NCBI RefSeq assembly: GCF_001667265.1
Contig: NZ_LZHW01000101.1
Span: 1 to 48,148, forward strand
Source: Mycobacterium sp. ACS4331
GTDB taxonomy: Bacteria; Actinomycetota; Actinomycetes; Mycobacteriales; Mycobacteriaceae
DNA: 48,148 nucleotides
Reading direction: 5' to 3'
Shown here: positions 1 to 6,936 of the stretch, one piece after another
Numbering within the stretch: position 1 is the first letter of the stretch
How the letters are laid out: every line of letters begins with the position of its first letter
Made by a program: the position numbers and the translations under genes
Notes under the pieces: model-generated
Told to the model about the DNA's origin: nothing
The model's input: the letters and a program-made list of their open reading frames with translations, nothing else
The model's database searches: none

Positions 1-88
1 CGAACTGCGCGGCGAGCACGACGGTCGCCCGCTCGGCCGGGTAGCGTCCGCGCGCTCGGCCGCGGACCACGATCTCCAGAGGCTGCAT
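1..88 (-). CDS. N-terminus of a probable SIMPL-domain (DUF541) protein, cut by window edge
   Basis: On the minus strand an ATG at 88-86 opens a frame that runs off the window after 29 codons. The visible residues begin MQPLEIVVRGRARGRYPAER, which resembles the start of SIMPL-domain proteins, where a short beta strand (EIVVRG) and a 'pPERatv' segment open the domain. SIMPL proteins are usually periplasmic or membrane-associated and poorly characterised; no signal peptide is visible. It is divergent from smtB and shares the 89-175 intergenic region with it. In M. tuberculosis the neighbour here is glyS, so this is a difference in gene order. With so few residues the family call is tentative. 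Confidence 0.4.
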   Translation of the reverse strand, partial: MQPLEIVVRGRARGRYPAERATVVLAAQF

Positions 89-109
89 ACCTTCAGACGG
101 TAGAACCTT

Positions 110-137
110 TTGACATGCATGTGTGCGCATGTAAGAG
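110..137 (+). promoter_or_regulatory. Candidate smtB-zur promoter
   Basis: A perfect -35 hexamer TTGACA lies at 110-115 and a -10-like TAAGAG at 132-137, separated by 16 nt. The predicted start site would fall near 145, about 30 nt before the smtB ATG at 176. The spacer overlaps an inverted repeat (113-132), the geometry expected when a repressor occludes polymerase. Confidence 0.5.
113..132. promoter_or_regulatory. Inverted repeat, candidate SmtB operator
   Basis: ACATGC (113-118) and GCATGT (127-132) form a perfect 6-bp inverted repeat with an 8-nt spacer. It overlaps the -35 box and runs to the -10 box of the smtB promoter. ArsR/SmtB repressors bind imperfect 12-2-12 type repeats in this position, and the M. 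tuberculosis smtB-zur operon is autoregulated by SmtB in a zinc-dependent way. Assignment to SmtB is inference from position. Confidence 0.45.
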
Positions 138-140
138 TAC

Positions 141-155
141 TGAAAACGATTTCCA
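141..155. promoter_or_regulatory. Candidate Zur box
   Basis: TGAAAACGATTTCCA is a near-palindrome of the Fur/Zur type (TGAAA-N5-TTTCA with one extra C in the right half). It lies between the putative -10 box and the smtB start, so Zur bound here would block the operon that encodes it. No binding evidence can be had from sequence alone. Confidence 0.4.
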
Positions 156-175
156 TTAGCCGGGAGGTGCCGCCC

Positions 176-529
176 ATGCGCGCTGCGGCTGAGAGCGGGC
201 ACGCCCATCAGCACGAAAAGCCCCCCACTCCCCTGCCGGAACGGGAAACCCTCGACGCGGCCGGCGACATCCTGCGCGCCCTGGCCGCCCCGGTGCGCAT
301 CGCGATCGTGCTGCAACTGCGCGAGTCCACCCGCTGCGTCCACGAGCTGGTCGACACCCTGGGCGTGCCCCAGCCCCTGGTCAGCCAGCACCTGCGCATC
401 CTGAAGTCGGCCGGCGTGGTGGCCGGCGAACGCTCGGGCCGCGAAGTGCTGTACCGACTCGTCGACGACCACCTCGCGCACATCGTCGTCGACGCCGTGG
501 CCCACGCCGAGGAGGACCACCGCGCATGA
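176..529 (+). CDS. smtB: ArsR/SmtB-family zinc-sensing repressor
   Basis: This 117-residue winged-helix protein matches the mycobacterial SmtB (Rv2358) family. In that family zinc binding releases the protein from DNA and de-represses the smtB-zur operon, linking zinc excess to Zur production. The helix-turn-helix is at about residues 60-82 (PQPLVSQHLRILKSAG), followed by the wing. A His-rich N-terminus (HAHQH) and an Asp/His/Glu-rich last helix (DDHLAH..., HAEEDH) could supply metal ligands. I chose the ATG at 176 because GGGAGGT (162-168) sits 7 nt upstream; an upstream in-frame start at 110 would overlap the promoter. The stop overlaps the zur start by 4 nt (ATGA), so the two are co-translated. 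Confidence 0.88.
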   Translation: MRAAAESGHAHQHEKPPTPLPERETLDAAGDILRALAAPVRIAIVLQLRESTRCVHELVDTLGVPQPLVSQHLRILKSAGVVAGERSGREVLYRLVDDHLAHIVVDAVAHAEEDHRA

Positions 530-912
530 CGGCCACTCGATCCACCCGGCAGCGCGCCGCGATCACCGAACTGCTCGAGACCGTCGACGAGTTCCGCTCG
601 GCGCAGGAACTGCACGACGAACTGCGCCGCCGCGGCGACAACATCGGCCTGACCACGGTGTACCGCACCCTGCAGACGATGGCCGCCGCGGGCCTGGTCG
701 ACACACTGCGCACCGACACCGGGGAATCGGTCTACCGGCGCTGCTCGGAGCACCATCATCACCACCTGGTGTGCCGCGACTGTGGTGCGACGGTCGAGGT
801 GGCCGGCGCCGAAGTCGAGGCCTGGGCCGCGGAAATGGCTGTGGCACATGGTTTCTCCGACGTCAGCCACACCATCGAGATCTTCGGGACGTGCAGCGGC
901 TGTCGCGCCTGA
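526..912 (+). CDS. zur: Zinc uptake regulator (Fur family)
   Basis: This 128-residue Fur-family repressor corresponds to FurB/Zur (Rv2359). When loaded with Zn it represses zinc uptake and alternative ribosomal protein genes. The N-terminal winged helix spans about residues 1-80, with the recognition helix near IGLTTVYRTLQ. Metal sites are visible: a run of five His (76-80), C73, the pair C83/C86 and the C-terminal pair C123/C126, the last two pairs forming the structural zinc site of the family. It is translated in coupling with smtB. Size and motifs are standard. Confidence 0.92.
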   Translation: MTATRSTRQRAAITELLETVDEFRSAQELHDELRRRGDNIGLTTVYRTLQTMAAAGLVDTLRTDTGESVYRRCSEHHHHHLVCRDCGATVEVAGAEVEAWAAEMAVAHGFSDVSHTIEIFGTCSGCRA

Positions 913-914
913 GC

Positions 915-1367
915 TCAGTTGCCGAGCAGCGTGGCGCGCACATCCGCGCCACCGGCGAGCACCAGAAGAATGAGGGTGCGCAGCGCGTCGTCGGTGAGGC
1001 CGGCGCCCGGGAAGTTGTAGCGCAGCATCACGTCGGCGACCTTCTTGGCCGGCGACTTCCGCGTCGCGGCCTGCGGCGACGCACCGTTGGTGGGCACCGA
1101 GACGGGCTTCTCCACCAGCGCGACGGTGCCCAGCAGCGTCGCCGAGGCGTGCGCGGCGACGCGTTCCCGGGTCTTGGCGGTCAACGGCAGATCCCAGGCC
1201 AGCGGCTGGGTCAGCGACACCATCTCCAGCCCCTCGGCGACAGCCACCACCCGCAGCGATGCGACCGAACCGGCGACGGTGACCGTCAACGCGTCGTCGG
1301 GCTCCTCGACGACCCCGGCCACCGGCGTCAGCACCGTCGCCAGTCGCTGCAGCAGGGCCGAGGGCAT
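915..1367 (-). CDS. Conserved mycobacterial protein, Rv2360c-like
   Basis: This 150-residue protein of unknown function lies directly downstream of uppS: the uppS stop and this ATG share one base (TGATG at 1365-1369). It is mostly beta-prone for the first 85 residues, then has a Pro/Ala/Lys-rich linker (about 95-112) and a short helical tail. There is no signal peptide or clear membrane segment. Position and length match Rv2360c of M. tuberculosis, which has no known function. The coupling suggests co-production with the decaprenyl phosphate pathway enzyme, but nothing in the sequence shows an enzymatic role. Confidence 0.75.
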   Translation of the reverse strand: MPSALLQRLATVLTPVAGVVEEPDDALTVTVAGSVASLRVVAVAEGLEMVSLTQPLAWDLPLTAKTRERVAAHASATLLGTVALVEKPVSVPTNGASPQAATRKSPAKKVADVMLRYNFPGAGLTDDALRTLILLVLAGGADVRATLLGN

Positions 1368-2260
1368 CAGGCTCTGCCGAACCGGCGGTTGCGTGACACG
1401 TACTCCTCGCAGGCCGCCCACAGATCCCGCCGGTCGTAGTCCGGCCAGAGTTTGTCCTGGAAGACGAACTCGGCGTAGGCCGACTGCCACAGCATGAAGT
1501 TGCTGGCGCGCTGCTCCCCCGACGTGCGGATGAACAGATCCACGTCCGGGATGTCGGGGCGATGCAGATTGCGGGCGATGGTCTCCTCGGTGATCCGCTC
1601 CGGGTTGAGCTTGCCCTGCGCGACTTTGCGCGCGATCTCCTTGGTGGCCTCGGCGATCTCGGTCCGCCCGCCGTAGTTCACGCAGTAGTTGACGGTGATG
1701 ACGTCGTTGTCGACGGTCATCTCCTCGGCGATGTCGAACTCCTTGATGACGCTGCGCCACATCCGCGGCCGCGACCCCACCCAGCGCATGTTCACGCCCA
1801 TGATGTCCAGGGACTCGCGCCGGCGCCGCACCACCTCGCGGTTGAAGCCCATCAGGAAGCGCACCTCCTCGGTGCTGCGCTTCCAGTTCTCGGTGGAGAA
1901 CGCGTACACCGACAGATGCTTGATGCCCAGCTCGATGGCCCCGCACGTGATGTCGATGAGCACGGCCTCGCCCATCTTGTGCCCCTCGGTGCGGGCCAGG
2001 CCACGCTGTTTGGCCCAGCGGCCGTTGCCGTCCATCACCACCGCGACGTGGTTGGGCAGCTGATCGGCGGGAATCTCGGGTGCCGACGCCTTGGAGGTGT
2101 GCTGCGGCGGACGCGCGAACCGGCCGTTGGTGTTCGGCGGCAGTTCCGGAAACTTCACGGGCCAACTCGAGACGTCCGGGAACGTCGGGTAGTCGTCAGG
2201 CGCTGGAGGCAGCTGAGGGGAGGCCTTCTTGGCCTGTTTCCCTTCCCGTGTCAAAGCCAT
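1367..2260 (-). CDS. uppS: Long-chain cis-prenyl diphosphate synthase (UppS family)
   Basis: The 297-residue product matches Rv2361c, which extends a farnesyl diphosphate-type primer with isopentenyl diphosphate to make decaprenyl diphosphate, the lipid carrier for arabinogalactan and peptidoglycan precursors. The signature VVMDGNGRWA with catalytic Asp77 is present, as are the TEGHKMG segment, the NYGGR stretch and the C-terminal RTSGEQR motif. The N-terminal 60 residues are the Pro-rich extension typical of mycobacterial homologues. I chose the ATG at 2260 by similarity to Rv2361c; this makes the gene overlap the recO 3' end by 65 nt. It lies in the minus-strand run recO-uppS-Rv2360c-like. 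Confidence 0.9.
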   Translation of the reverse strand: MALTREGKQAKKASPQLPPAPDDYPTFPDVSSWPVKFPELPPNTNGRFARPPQHTSKASAPEIPADQLPNHVAVVMDGNGRWAKQRGLARTEGHKMGEAVLIDITCGAIELGIKHLSVYAFSTENWKRSTEEVRFLMGFNREVVRRRRESLDIMGVNMRWVGSRPRMWRSVIKEFDIAEEMTVDNDVITVNYCVNYGGRTEIAEATKEIARKVAQGKLNPERITEETIARNLHRPDIPDVDLFIRTSGEQRASNFMLWQSAYAEFVFQDKLWPDYDRRDLWAACEEYVSRNRRFGRA

Positions 2261-3053
2261 GTGCCACATCCTGCCCGACCACCGCGAGCCGGTGCGCGGG
2301 GACCACCCGATCGACACGGCGGTACTCGCGCTCGACCAGGGGCAGCGTGCGCAGCTGACGTTCGAGATGCCACTGCAGATGCGCGGCCACCAGGCCGCTG
2401 GCCTGGCTGCGGTACGACGCCGGAGAGGCCTCCGCGTGCTGCCAGTCCCCGTCGTGCAGGGCCGCCATCAGGTCCAGCACGCCCTGCGGCGGGGTGCTGG
2501 ACCCCGCGGGACGGCAGTGCACGCACACACTGCCTCCCGCCGCGACGTGGAACGCGCGATGCGGCCCCGGAGCGGCGCACCGCGCGCATTCAGTCAGCGC
2601 GGGCGCCCAACCCGCGATCCCCATCGCGCGCAGCAGATAGGCGTCGAGCACCAGTTCCCGTGGGCGACTGCCGTCGGCCACGGCCCGCAGCGCGCCGACC
2701 GTGAGGCGGTGCAGCGCGGGCACCGGGGCCCGCTCCTCACCGGCCAGCCGCTCGGCTGTCTCGAGCACCGCACACGCGCTGGTGTAGCGCCCGTAGTCGT
2801 TGACGATGTCGGTGGCGAACGCGTCGATCGAGACGACCTGGGTGACGATGTCGAGGTTGCGACCGGGATGCAGTTGGACGTCGATGTGCGCGAACGGCTC
2901 AAGCCGCGACCCGAACTTGCTGCGGGTGCGGCGCACGCCCTTGGCGACAGCACGCACCAGACCGTGGTCCCGCGTCAGCAGGGTCACGATGCGATCGGCC
3001 TCGCCGAGCTTGTGCTGGCGCAGCACCACCGCTCGGTCCCGATACAGCCGCAT
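2196..3053 (-). CDS. recO: DNA repair protein RecO
   Basis: RecO (285 residues) loads RecA onto SSB-coated single strands in the RecFOR pathway. The N-terminal OB fold begins MRLYRDRAVVLRQHKLGEAD, and a four-cysteine zinc site is seen in the middle (CARC, later CVHC). The start is ATG 3053; the frame extends seven codons further upstream, but the family begins at MRLYRDRA. The C-terminal tail is about 20 residues longer than Rv2362c and overlaps uppS by 65 nt. Divergent from amiA2, with 69 nt between the two starts. Confidence 0.93.
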   Translation of the reverse strand: MRLYRDRAVVLRQHKLGEADRIVTLLTRDHGLVRAVAKGVRRTRSKFGSRLEPFAHIDVQLHPGRNLDIVTQVVSIDAFATDIVNDYGRYTSACAVLETAERLAGEERAPVPALHRLTVGALRAVADGSRPRELVLDAYLLRAMGIAGWAPALTECARCAAPGPHRAFHVAAGGSVCVHCRPAGSSTPPQGVLDLMAALHDGDWQHAEASPASYRSQASGLVAAHLQWHLERQLRTLPLVEREYRRVDRVVPAHRLAVVGQDVAHGFDTGRETGQEGLPSAASSA

Positions 3054-3122
3054 CGACCCAGTGTCGCATCCCACGCTGACAGCCCTCGGGACGCGCGCCG
3101 AAGCGGATTACTCTCGACCACA

Positions 3123-4550
3123 ATGCCCTCACCGACCGCCCGGCACTTCCCCACTGTGATCGACCAGCTGTATCAGCTGGCCAGTGGCGCGGTGACCTCC
3201 GTGGAGCTCACCCGCCGGTCACTGCGCGACATCGAGGCCAGCCAGCACAGCCTCAACGCGTTCCGCGTCGTGCTCGCCGACTCGGCGCTGCGCGCGGCCG
3301 CCGAGGCCGACCGCCGCCGCGCCGCAGGTCAGCACGCCCCCCTGCTCGGGGTGCCGATCGCGGTCAAGGACGACGTCGACATCGCCGGTGTGCCAACCGC
3401 ATTCGGCACCTCAGGCTGGATCACCCCGGCCACCGCGGACGCCGAGGTGGTGCGCCGCCTGCGCGCCGCCGGGGCGGTGATCGTCGGCAAGACCAACACG
3501 TGCGAGTTCGGCCAATGGCCGTTCACCAGCGGCACCGAGTTCGGCCACACCCGAAACCCGTGGTCGGCCAGGCACACTCCGGGCGGCTCGTCGGGTGGCA
3601 GTGCCGCCGCCGTGGCCGCGGGCCTGGTCGCCGCGGCCATCGGCTCCGACGGCGCGGGCAGCGTACGGATCCCCGCGTCCTGGACCAACCTCGTCGGCAT
3701 CAAACCGCAGCGCGGCCGCATCTCGACCTGGCCGCTGCCCGAGGCCTTCAACGGCATCACGGTCAACGGCGTCCTGGCCCGCACCGTCGCCGATGCCGCA
3801 CTGGTGCTCGACGCCGCGTCCGGCAACGCCGACGGTGACCTGCACAAGCCCGCCCCGGTGTCGGCGTTCGACGCCGTGCGCACCGCACCGGGCCCCCTGC
3901 GCATCGCGGTGTCCACGCGCTTCCCCTTCACCGGATTCCCGGCCCGGCTGAACCCGCAGATCCACACCGCGCTGCGCAGTGTCGCCGACCGGTTGAGCGA
4001 TCTGGGGCACACGGTCATGGACGGCAACCCCGACTACGGACTGCGGCTGTCGTGGAGCTTCCTGTCGCGTTCGACGGCGGGCCTGCTCGAGTGGGCCGAC
4101 CGGGTCGGCACCGGAGTGTCCCTGGACCCGCGCACCACGTCGAACCTGCGGATGGGACGCCTGCTGTCGCAGCGGGTGCTGCACCGCGCCCGCCGCCACG
4201 AGGCCGAATCGCATCGGCGGGTGGGAGCGATCTTCAAGACCGTCGACGTCGTCGTGGCACCTACGACCGCGGCCCCGCCGCCGCGGATCGACGCATTCGA
4301 GGGCCTGGGCAGCACGGCCACCGACCGCGCCATGATCGCCGCGTGCCCGCTGACCTGGCCGTGGAACATCCTGGGCTGGCCGTCGATCAACGTGCCCGCG
4401 GGATTCACCAGCGACGGCCTGCCCATCGGGGTGCAGCTGATGGGCCCAGAAGGCAGTGAGCCCCTGCTGGTCTCGCTGGCCGCGGAACTCGAGGCGGTCA
4501 GCGACTGGACGACCCGGCATCCCGAAGCCTGGTGGGTGCGGGCACACTAA
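3123..4550 (+). CDS. amiA2: Amidase, signature family
   Basis: This 475-residue cytosolic amidase has the Ser-cisSer-Lys triad of the family: Lys82 (in IAVKDDVD), Ser156 (in GGSSGGS) and nucleophile Ser180 (in GSDGAGSVRIP). The 24-residue gap between the serines equals that in GatA and FAAH. It would hydrolyse a carboxylic amide to acid and ammonia; the substrate cannot be read from sequence. It matches AmiA2 (Rv2363), which also lies between recO and era. Start is ATG 3123; the frame is open far upstream, but that part is antisense to recO. Confidence 0.9.
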   Translation: MPSPTARHFPTVIDQLYQLASGAVTSVELTRRSLRDIEASQHSLNAFRVVLADSALRAAAEADRRRAAGQHAPLLGVPIAVKDDVDIAGVPTAFGTSGWITPATADAEVVRRLRAAGAVIVGKTNTCEFGQWPFTSGTEFGHTRNPWSARHTPGGSSGGSAAAVAAGLVAAAIGSDGAGSVRIPASWTNLVGIKPQRGRISTWPLPEAFNGITVNGVLARTVADAALVLDAASGNADGDLHKPAPVSAFDAVRTAPGPLRIAVSTRFPFTGFPARLNPQIHTALRSVADRLSDLGHTVMDGNPDYGLRLSWSFLSRSTAGLLEWADRVGTGVSLDPRTTSNLRMGRLLSQRVLHRARRHEAESHRRVGAIFKTVDVVVAPTTAAPPPRIDAFEGLGSTATDRAMIAACPLTWPWNILGWPSINVPAGFTSDGLPIGVQLMGPEGSEPLLVSLAAELEAVSDWTTRHPEAWWVRAH

Positions 4551-4560
4551 TATCTCGAAA

Positions 4561-5103
4561 ATGATCTTGAACACACTGCCGCGGATCGCCGCCGGCGCCG
4601 CCGCAGCAGCACTGCTGCTGACCACCGCTCCGGTCGCGGGTGCCGACAACAAGCGGCTCAACGACGGCGTGGTCGCCAACGTGCACACCATGATGATGAA
4701 CGCCGGGTGCGCCGACGACTACGACATCGAGCCCATGGTGCGGGTGAACCCGAAGCTGCGCCTGGCGGCCCAGTGGCACACCAACGACGTGCTCAACAAC
4801 CGCGCCCTCGACGGCGACATCGGCTCCGACGGCAGCACCGTCGCCGACCGGGCCCGCAACGCCGGCTATGCCGGCGAGGTCTTCGAGACCGTCGCGATCA
4901 ACCCGTCGCTCGCGATCAACAACCTCGACGTGATCCAGCAGTGGTTCTACCGACCCGACTACCATGCGATCATGAGCGACTGCGACAACGTCGACATCGG
5001 CGTCTGGTCCGAGAACAGCCTGGACCGCAGTGTGGTCGTCGCGGTGTACGGCCGGGGTGACGGTGCCGCGCCCGTGCCCACCCCGCCGCGCCAGTTCGGC
5101 TGA
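4561..5103 (+). CDS. Secreted CAP-like protein, copy 1
   Basis: This 180-residue protein has a signal peptide (about residues 1-28, cleavage likely after Ala-Gly-Ala, before Asp-Asn). The mature part looks like a CAP/SCP-family domain: AAQWHTNDVL, the GYAGEV-E segment and a WFYRPDYHAIM...DIGVW stretch take the place of CAP signatures 'E.....', 'W..SpgH' and 'GVG'. Two Cys (in NAGC and in SDCDN) are kept in both copies and may be bonded. It starts 10 nt after amiA2 and is followed 54 nt later by a paralogue. CAP proteins are extracellular; mycobacterial members have been linked to surface and lipid roles, but no function can be assigned here. Confidence 0.65.
   Translation: MILNTLPRIAAGAAAAALLLTTAPVAGADNKRLNDGVVANVHTMMMNAGCADDYDIEPMVRVNPKLRLAAQWHTNDVLNNRALDGDIGSDGSTVADRARNAGYAGEVFETVAINPSLAINNLDVIQQWFYRPDYHAIMSDCDNVDIGVWSENSLDRSVVVAVYGRGDGAAPVPTPPRQFG
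4765..4868 (+). repeat. 104-nt perfect direct repeat, copy 1
   Basis: Bases 4765-4868 are identical to 5347-5450 (offset 582). The block encodes the most conserved part of the two CAP-like genes. It is bounded by synonymous differences (G/T at 4764/5346, T/C at 4869/5451), while sequence outside the block differs much more. This fits recent gene conversion between the duplicates. Confidence 0.9.
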
Positions 5104-5157
5104 CCCGGGCACCCAATCGTCTGTACGGCCGCAGGCCCTGGCGTAACCTTCCTCGTC

Positions 5158-5706
5158 ATGAAGATGGTGGTGACCGCTCCAGCAGCGGCGGCCCTGGCTG
5201 TGCTCGTCTCGTCAACGCTGATGGCTCCGCCTGCCGCGCTGGCCGACAACCGTCGCCTCAACGACGGCGTGGTCGCCAACGTGCGCACCATGCAGCACCG
5301 CGCGGGCTGCACGACCGAGGTCCGGATCAACCCGAAGCTGCGGCTTGCGGCCCAGTGGCACACCAACGACGTGCTCAACAACCGCGCCCTCGACGGCGAC
5401 ATCGGCTCCGACGGCAGCACCGTCGCCGACCGGGCCCGCAACGCCGGCTACGCCGGCGAGGTCTCCGAAACCACCGCGATCAACCCGGCGCTCGCGATCA
5501 GCGGCGTCGAGATCCTCAACCAGTGGTGGTACCGGCCGGACTACCACGCGACCATGCATGACTGCGCGAACATCGACATCGGGGTGTGGTCGGAGAACCT
5601 CCTCGACCGCAGCGTCGTGGTGGCGGTCTACGGCAAGGGCGACGGCGCCGCCCCCGTGCCCGCTCCCCCGCGGCAGTTCGGCCAGCGTCCGCCGAACCAG
5701 CCGTGA
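5158..5706 (+). CDS. Secreted CAP-like protein, copy 2
   Basis: This 182-residue paralogue of the preceding gene has the same architecture: signal peptide to about residue 29 (ALA before DNRRL), the same CAP-like core, and a Pro-rich tail (VPAPPRQFG...). It lacks a five-residue stretch near residue 52 that copy 1 has (DDYDIEPM region) and ends four residues later. It converges on era, with 13 nt between the stop codons. M. tuberculosis has amiA2 and era adjacent, so the pair is an insertion relative to that order. Confidence 0.65.
   Translation: MKMVVTAPAAAALAVLVSSTLMAPPAALADNRRLNDGVVANVRTMQHRAGCTTEVRINPKLRLAAQWHTNDVLNNRALDGDIGSDGSTVADRARNAGYAGEVSETTAINPALAISGVEILNQWWYRPDYHATMHDCANIDIGVWSENLLDRSVVVAVYGKGDGAAPVPAPPRQFGQRPPNQP
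5347..5450 (+). repeat. 104-nt perfect direct repeat, copy 2
   Basis: Partner of 4765-4868, inside the second CAP-like gene; see that entry for the boundaries. Confidence 0.9.
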
Positions 5707-5719
5707 TTCGTTCGGCTGG

Positions 5720-6622
5720 CTAGAACCCCAGACGACCCAACTGCTTGGGGTCGCGCTGCCAGTTCTTGGCGACCTTGACCCGCAGGTCCAGAAAGACCTT
5801 GGTGCCCAACAGTTTCTCGATCTGAGTTCGCGCCGCGGTGCCGACCTCACGCAGTCGCGCGCCGCCCTTGCCGATCACGATGCCCTTCTGGCTGTCGCGT
5901 TCGACATAGAGCACGGCGTGCACGTCGATCAGATCGTCGCGGCCCTCGCGCTGTTCGACCTCTTCGATGACGACCGCCAGTGAGTGCGGCAGTTCGTCGC
6001 GCACGCCTTCGAGGGCGGCCTCCCGGATGAGCTCGGCCATCAGCGTCTCTTCGGGCTCGTCGGTCAACTCTCCGTCCGGGTAGAACGCCGGGCCCTCGGG
6101 CAACTGCGCCGCCAGCAGGGTGATGAGATCGTCGACCTGAGTGCCGGCCGTCGCCGACACCGGGATGATCTCGGCCACGTGCTCGCCGAACTCCTCGTTG
6201 ACGGCGACCAGCTGGGCCGCCACCCGCTCCTTGGACACCTTGTCGATCTTGGTGACGATCACGATGAGCGTGGTGCGCGGCGCGACATCGCGGATCTGCT
6301 GGTAGATCCAGCGGTCACCGGGCCCGATCGCCTCGTCGGCGGGAATGCACAGCCCGATGACGTCGACCTCGGAGTAGGTGTCGCGCACCAGATCGTTGAG
6401 GCGCTTGCCGAGCAGGGTGCGCGGCCGATGCAGGCCCGGGGTGTCGACCAGGATGATCTGGAAGTCGTCGCGGTGCACGATGCCGCGGATGGTGTGCCGG
6501 GTGGTCTGGGGCTGGTTGGCGGTGATCGCGACCTTGGCACCCACCAGCGCGTTGGTCAGCGTCGACTTGCCGGTGTTGGGTCGGCCGACGAAACACACGA
6601 AACCCGAGTGGAATTCGCTCAT
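5720..6622 (-). CDS. era: GTPase Era
   Basis: Era (300 residues) is an essential-type GTPase that binds 16S rRNA near its 3' end during 30S maturation. G1 is GRPNTGKST (13-21), G3 is DTPG (60-63), G4 is TKID (124-127), and G5 is near SATAG. The C-terminal KH domain carries GIVIGKGG. Its ATG overlaps the stop of the upstream small gene by 4 nt (ATGA). The minus-strand order phoH-ybeY-CBS protein-small protein-era groups ribosome maturation genes (YbeY and Era), as in M. tuberculosis. Confidence 0.96.
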   Translation of the reverse strand: MSEFHSGFVCFVGRPNTGKSTLTNALVGAKVAITANQPQTTRHTIRGIVHRDDFQIILVDTPGLHRPRTLLGKRLNDLVRDTYSEVDVIGLCIPADEAIGPGDRWIYQQIRDVAPRTTLIVIVTKIDKVSKERVAAQLVAVNEEFGEHVAEIIPVSATAGTQVDDLITLLAAQLPEGPAFYPDGELTDEPEETLMAELIREAALEGVRDELPHSLAVVIEEVEQREGRDDLIDVHAVLYVERDSQKGIVIGKGGARLREVGTAARTQIEKLLGTKVFLDLRVKVAKNWQRDPKQLGRLGF

Positions 6623-6936
6623 ACCGGGTTGCCCGCCCGGTCGGTGACGATGATCGTCGCACCGGCGGAGAGCTCCCGCACGGCCGCCACGCCCGCGTCG
6701 TCGACGCTGCCGCCGACCAACACCGCGGCCTCCAGACCCGTTGCGCCACTGGACACCGCGGCCGCCACGGCGGCCTGCAGCCCGGTCAGCGTCAGCGCGC
6801 TCAGGCCGACCGGAGCCCCGGCGTAGGTGCGACCGTCGAGATCGCGCACCGCGGCGCCGTCACCGGCCTCGGCGCGTGCCATCGCACCGCGGGCCAGCGT
6901 CACGAGCTTGGCGTCTTCGGCGTCCAGTTCAGTCAT
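6619..6936 (-). CDS. Conserved small protein, Rv2365c-like
   Basis: This 105-residue protein begins MTELDAEDAKLVTLARGAMA and looks like a shortened cytidine-deaminase-like fold: a TYAGAPVGLSAL segment resembles the region before the zinc site. The usual His-Ala-Glu and Pro-Cys-x2-Cys zinc ligands are absent, so it is unlikely to be an active deaminase. It overlaps both neighbours (8 nt with the CBS gene, 4 nt with era) and sits in the place of Rv2365c. Its function is unknown. Confidence 0.75.
   Translation of the reverse strand: MTELDAEDAKLVTLARGAMARAEAGDGAAVRDLDGRTYAGAPVGLSALTLTGLQAAVAAAVSSGATGLEAAVLVGGSVDDAGVAAVRELSAGATIIVTDRAGNPV

Noticed and set aside
2229..3122. Upstream extension of amiA2 in an open frame
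   Set aside because: The extension is antisense to recO and has no amidase features.
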